Shown piece by piece: positions 41,812-41,965 of a stretch of 41,965 bases of DNA; the stretch's first letter is position 1; every line of letters starts with the position of its first letter. Both the position numbers and the translations under genes were made by a program. The stretch comes from an uncultured Verrucomicrobiota bacterium (GTDB lineage Bacteria; Verrucomicrobiota; Verrucomicrobiia; Verrucomicrobiales; Akkermansiaceae), in contig CAJXYV010000006.1 in NCBI GenBank assembly GCA_913063525.1, forward strand, positions 1-41,965, read 5' to 3'. The notes under the pieces are model-generated. The model was not told the origin of the DNA. It saw only the letters and a list, made by a program, of their open reading frames with translations, and did not search any database.

Positions 41812-41965
41812 ATGAAATATTTCAAATGGCTCCTCTTCCTGCTGTCGGCGACTTGCCTGCAGGCTTTCCCGCCCGCGCCTTATTACACGCTTTACGGGAT
41901 CGTCCGCGACCAGGTGGGCCAGACGGTGACGGCGGAAGGCGCGGAGATCATTTTGCTCAAGGGCG
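41812..41965 (+). CDS. Start of a secreted protein (partial)
   Basis: Fifty-one codons before the window ends. Signal peptide MKYFKWLLFLLSATCLQAFP is followed by PAPYYTLYGIVRDQVGQTVT and AEGAEIILLKG. The YGIVRDQ.G....GAEI.L segment resembles the first strands of carboxypeptidase-regulatory-like (Ig-type) domains common in large verrucomicrobial surface proteins. Too little is present to name it. Confidence 0.55.
   Translation, partial: MKYFKWLLFLLSATCLQAFPPAPYYTLYGIVRDQVGQTVTAEGAEIILLKG

Overview
The window looks like a chromosome segment of a Gram-negative, polysaccharide-degrading bacterium, most likely a member of the Verrucomicrobiota. Supporting signs are LPS genes (kdsA, lptB and a two-part LptC/LptA-like protein), an outer-membrane autotransporter, small lipoproteins, a zinc-free L36, secreted glycoside hydrolases (GH17, GH30, GH43), a DUF1844 protein beside kdsA, and a degenerate GxxExxY element of the kind common in Verrucomicrobiota and Planctomycetes. 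The assignment is inference from gene content; no rRNA gene is present.

Layout. 1-116 is the end of a GH17-like glucanase. 424-6605 is an accessory region. It holds a helix-turn-helix regulator divergent from a tyrosine recombinase, repeats resembling recombinase arm sites, a tRNA 3'-end fragment that looks like an attachment site (2186-2208), a hipBA module with palindromic operators, three small orphan genes, and a gene of unknown family whose 3' end is duplicated about 2.1 kb away. Upstream of that gene is an array of five helically phased palindromes (6388-6605). 6720-10240 is a two-gene operon: a membrane-anchored class III cyclase followed by an MscS-type channel with a cyclic-nucleotide-binding domain. 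Both proteins have lost key residues. Next come a secreted GH30 enzyme, a 926-residue autotransporter with a C8 tract just before its start, a secreted orphan protein, pgsA, an entericidin-like lipoprotein and rpmJ.

17870-24906 is a complete five-gene peptide ABC importer of the Yej type (two permeases, binding lipoprotein, two ATPases), translationally coupled, with unusually large soluble insertions in both permeases. 24982-28178 is an envelope block: DUF1844 protein, kdsA, an LptC/LptA-like protein and lptB. It is followed by a lipoprotein, a STAS protein with a GAF-PP2C phosphatase (a partner-switching pair), queA (convergent), a RelE-like protein, a TPR membrane protein and comEC. A small inverted-repeat element carrying a decayed GxxExxY gene sits against the stop codon of trmB. 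36922-40334 is an arabinan-use operon read leftward: a GPH-family sugar symporter, an intracellular GH43 and a secreted GH43. The window ends with a second full copy of the unknown family of 5979-6338, a start-less coding-like fragment and the start of a secreted protein.

The most unusual signals are the phased palindrome array at 6388-6605, the joint loss of catalytic and ligand-binding residues in the cyclase/channel pair, and a near-exact copy of the hipBA operator about 2.3 kb away in front of an unrelated secreted protein.
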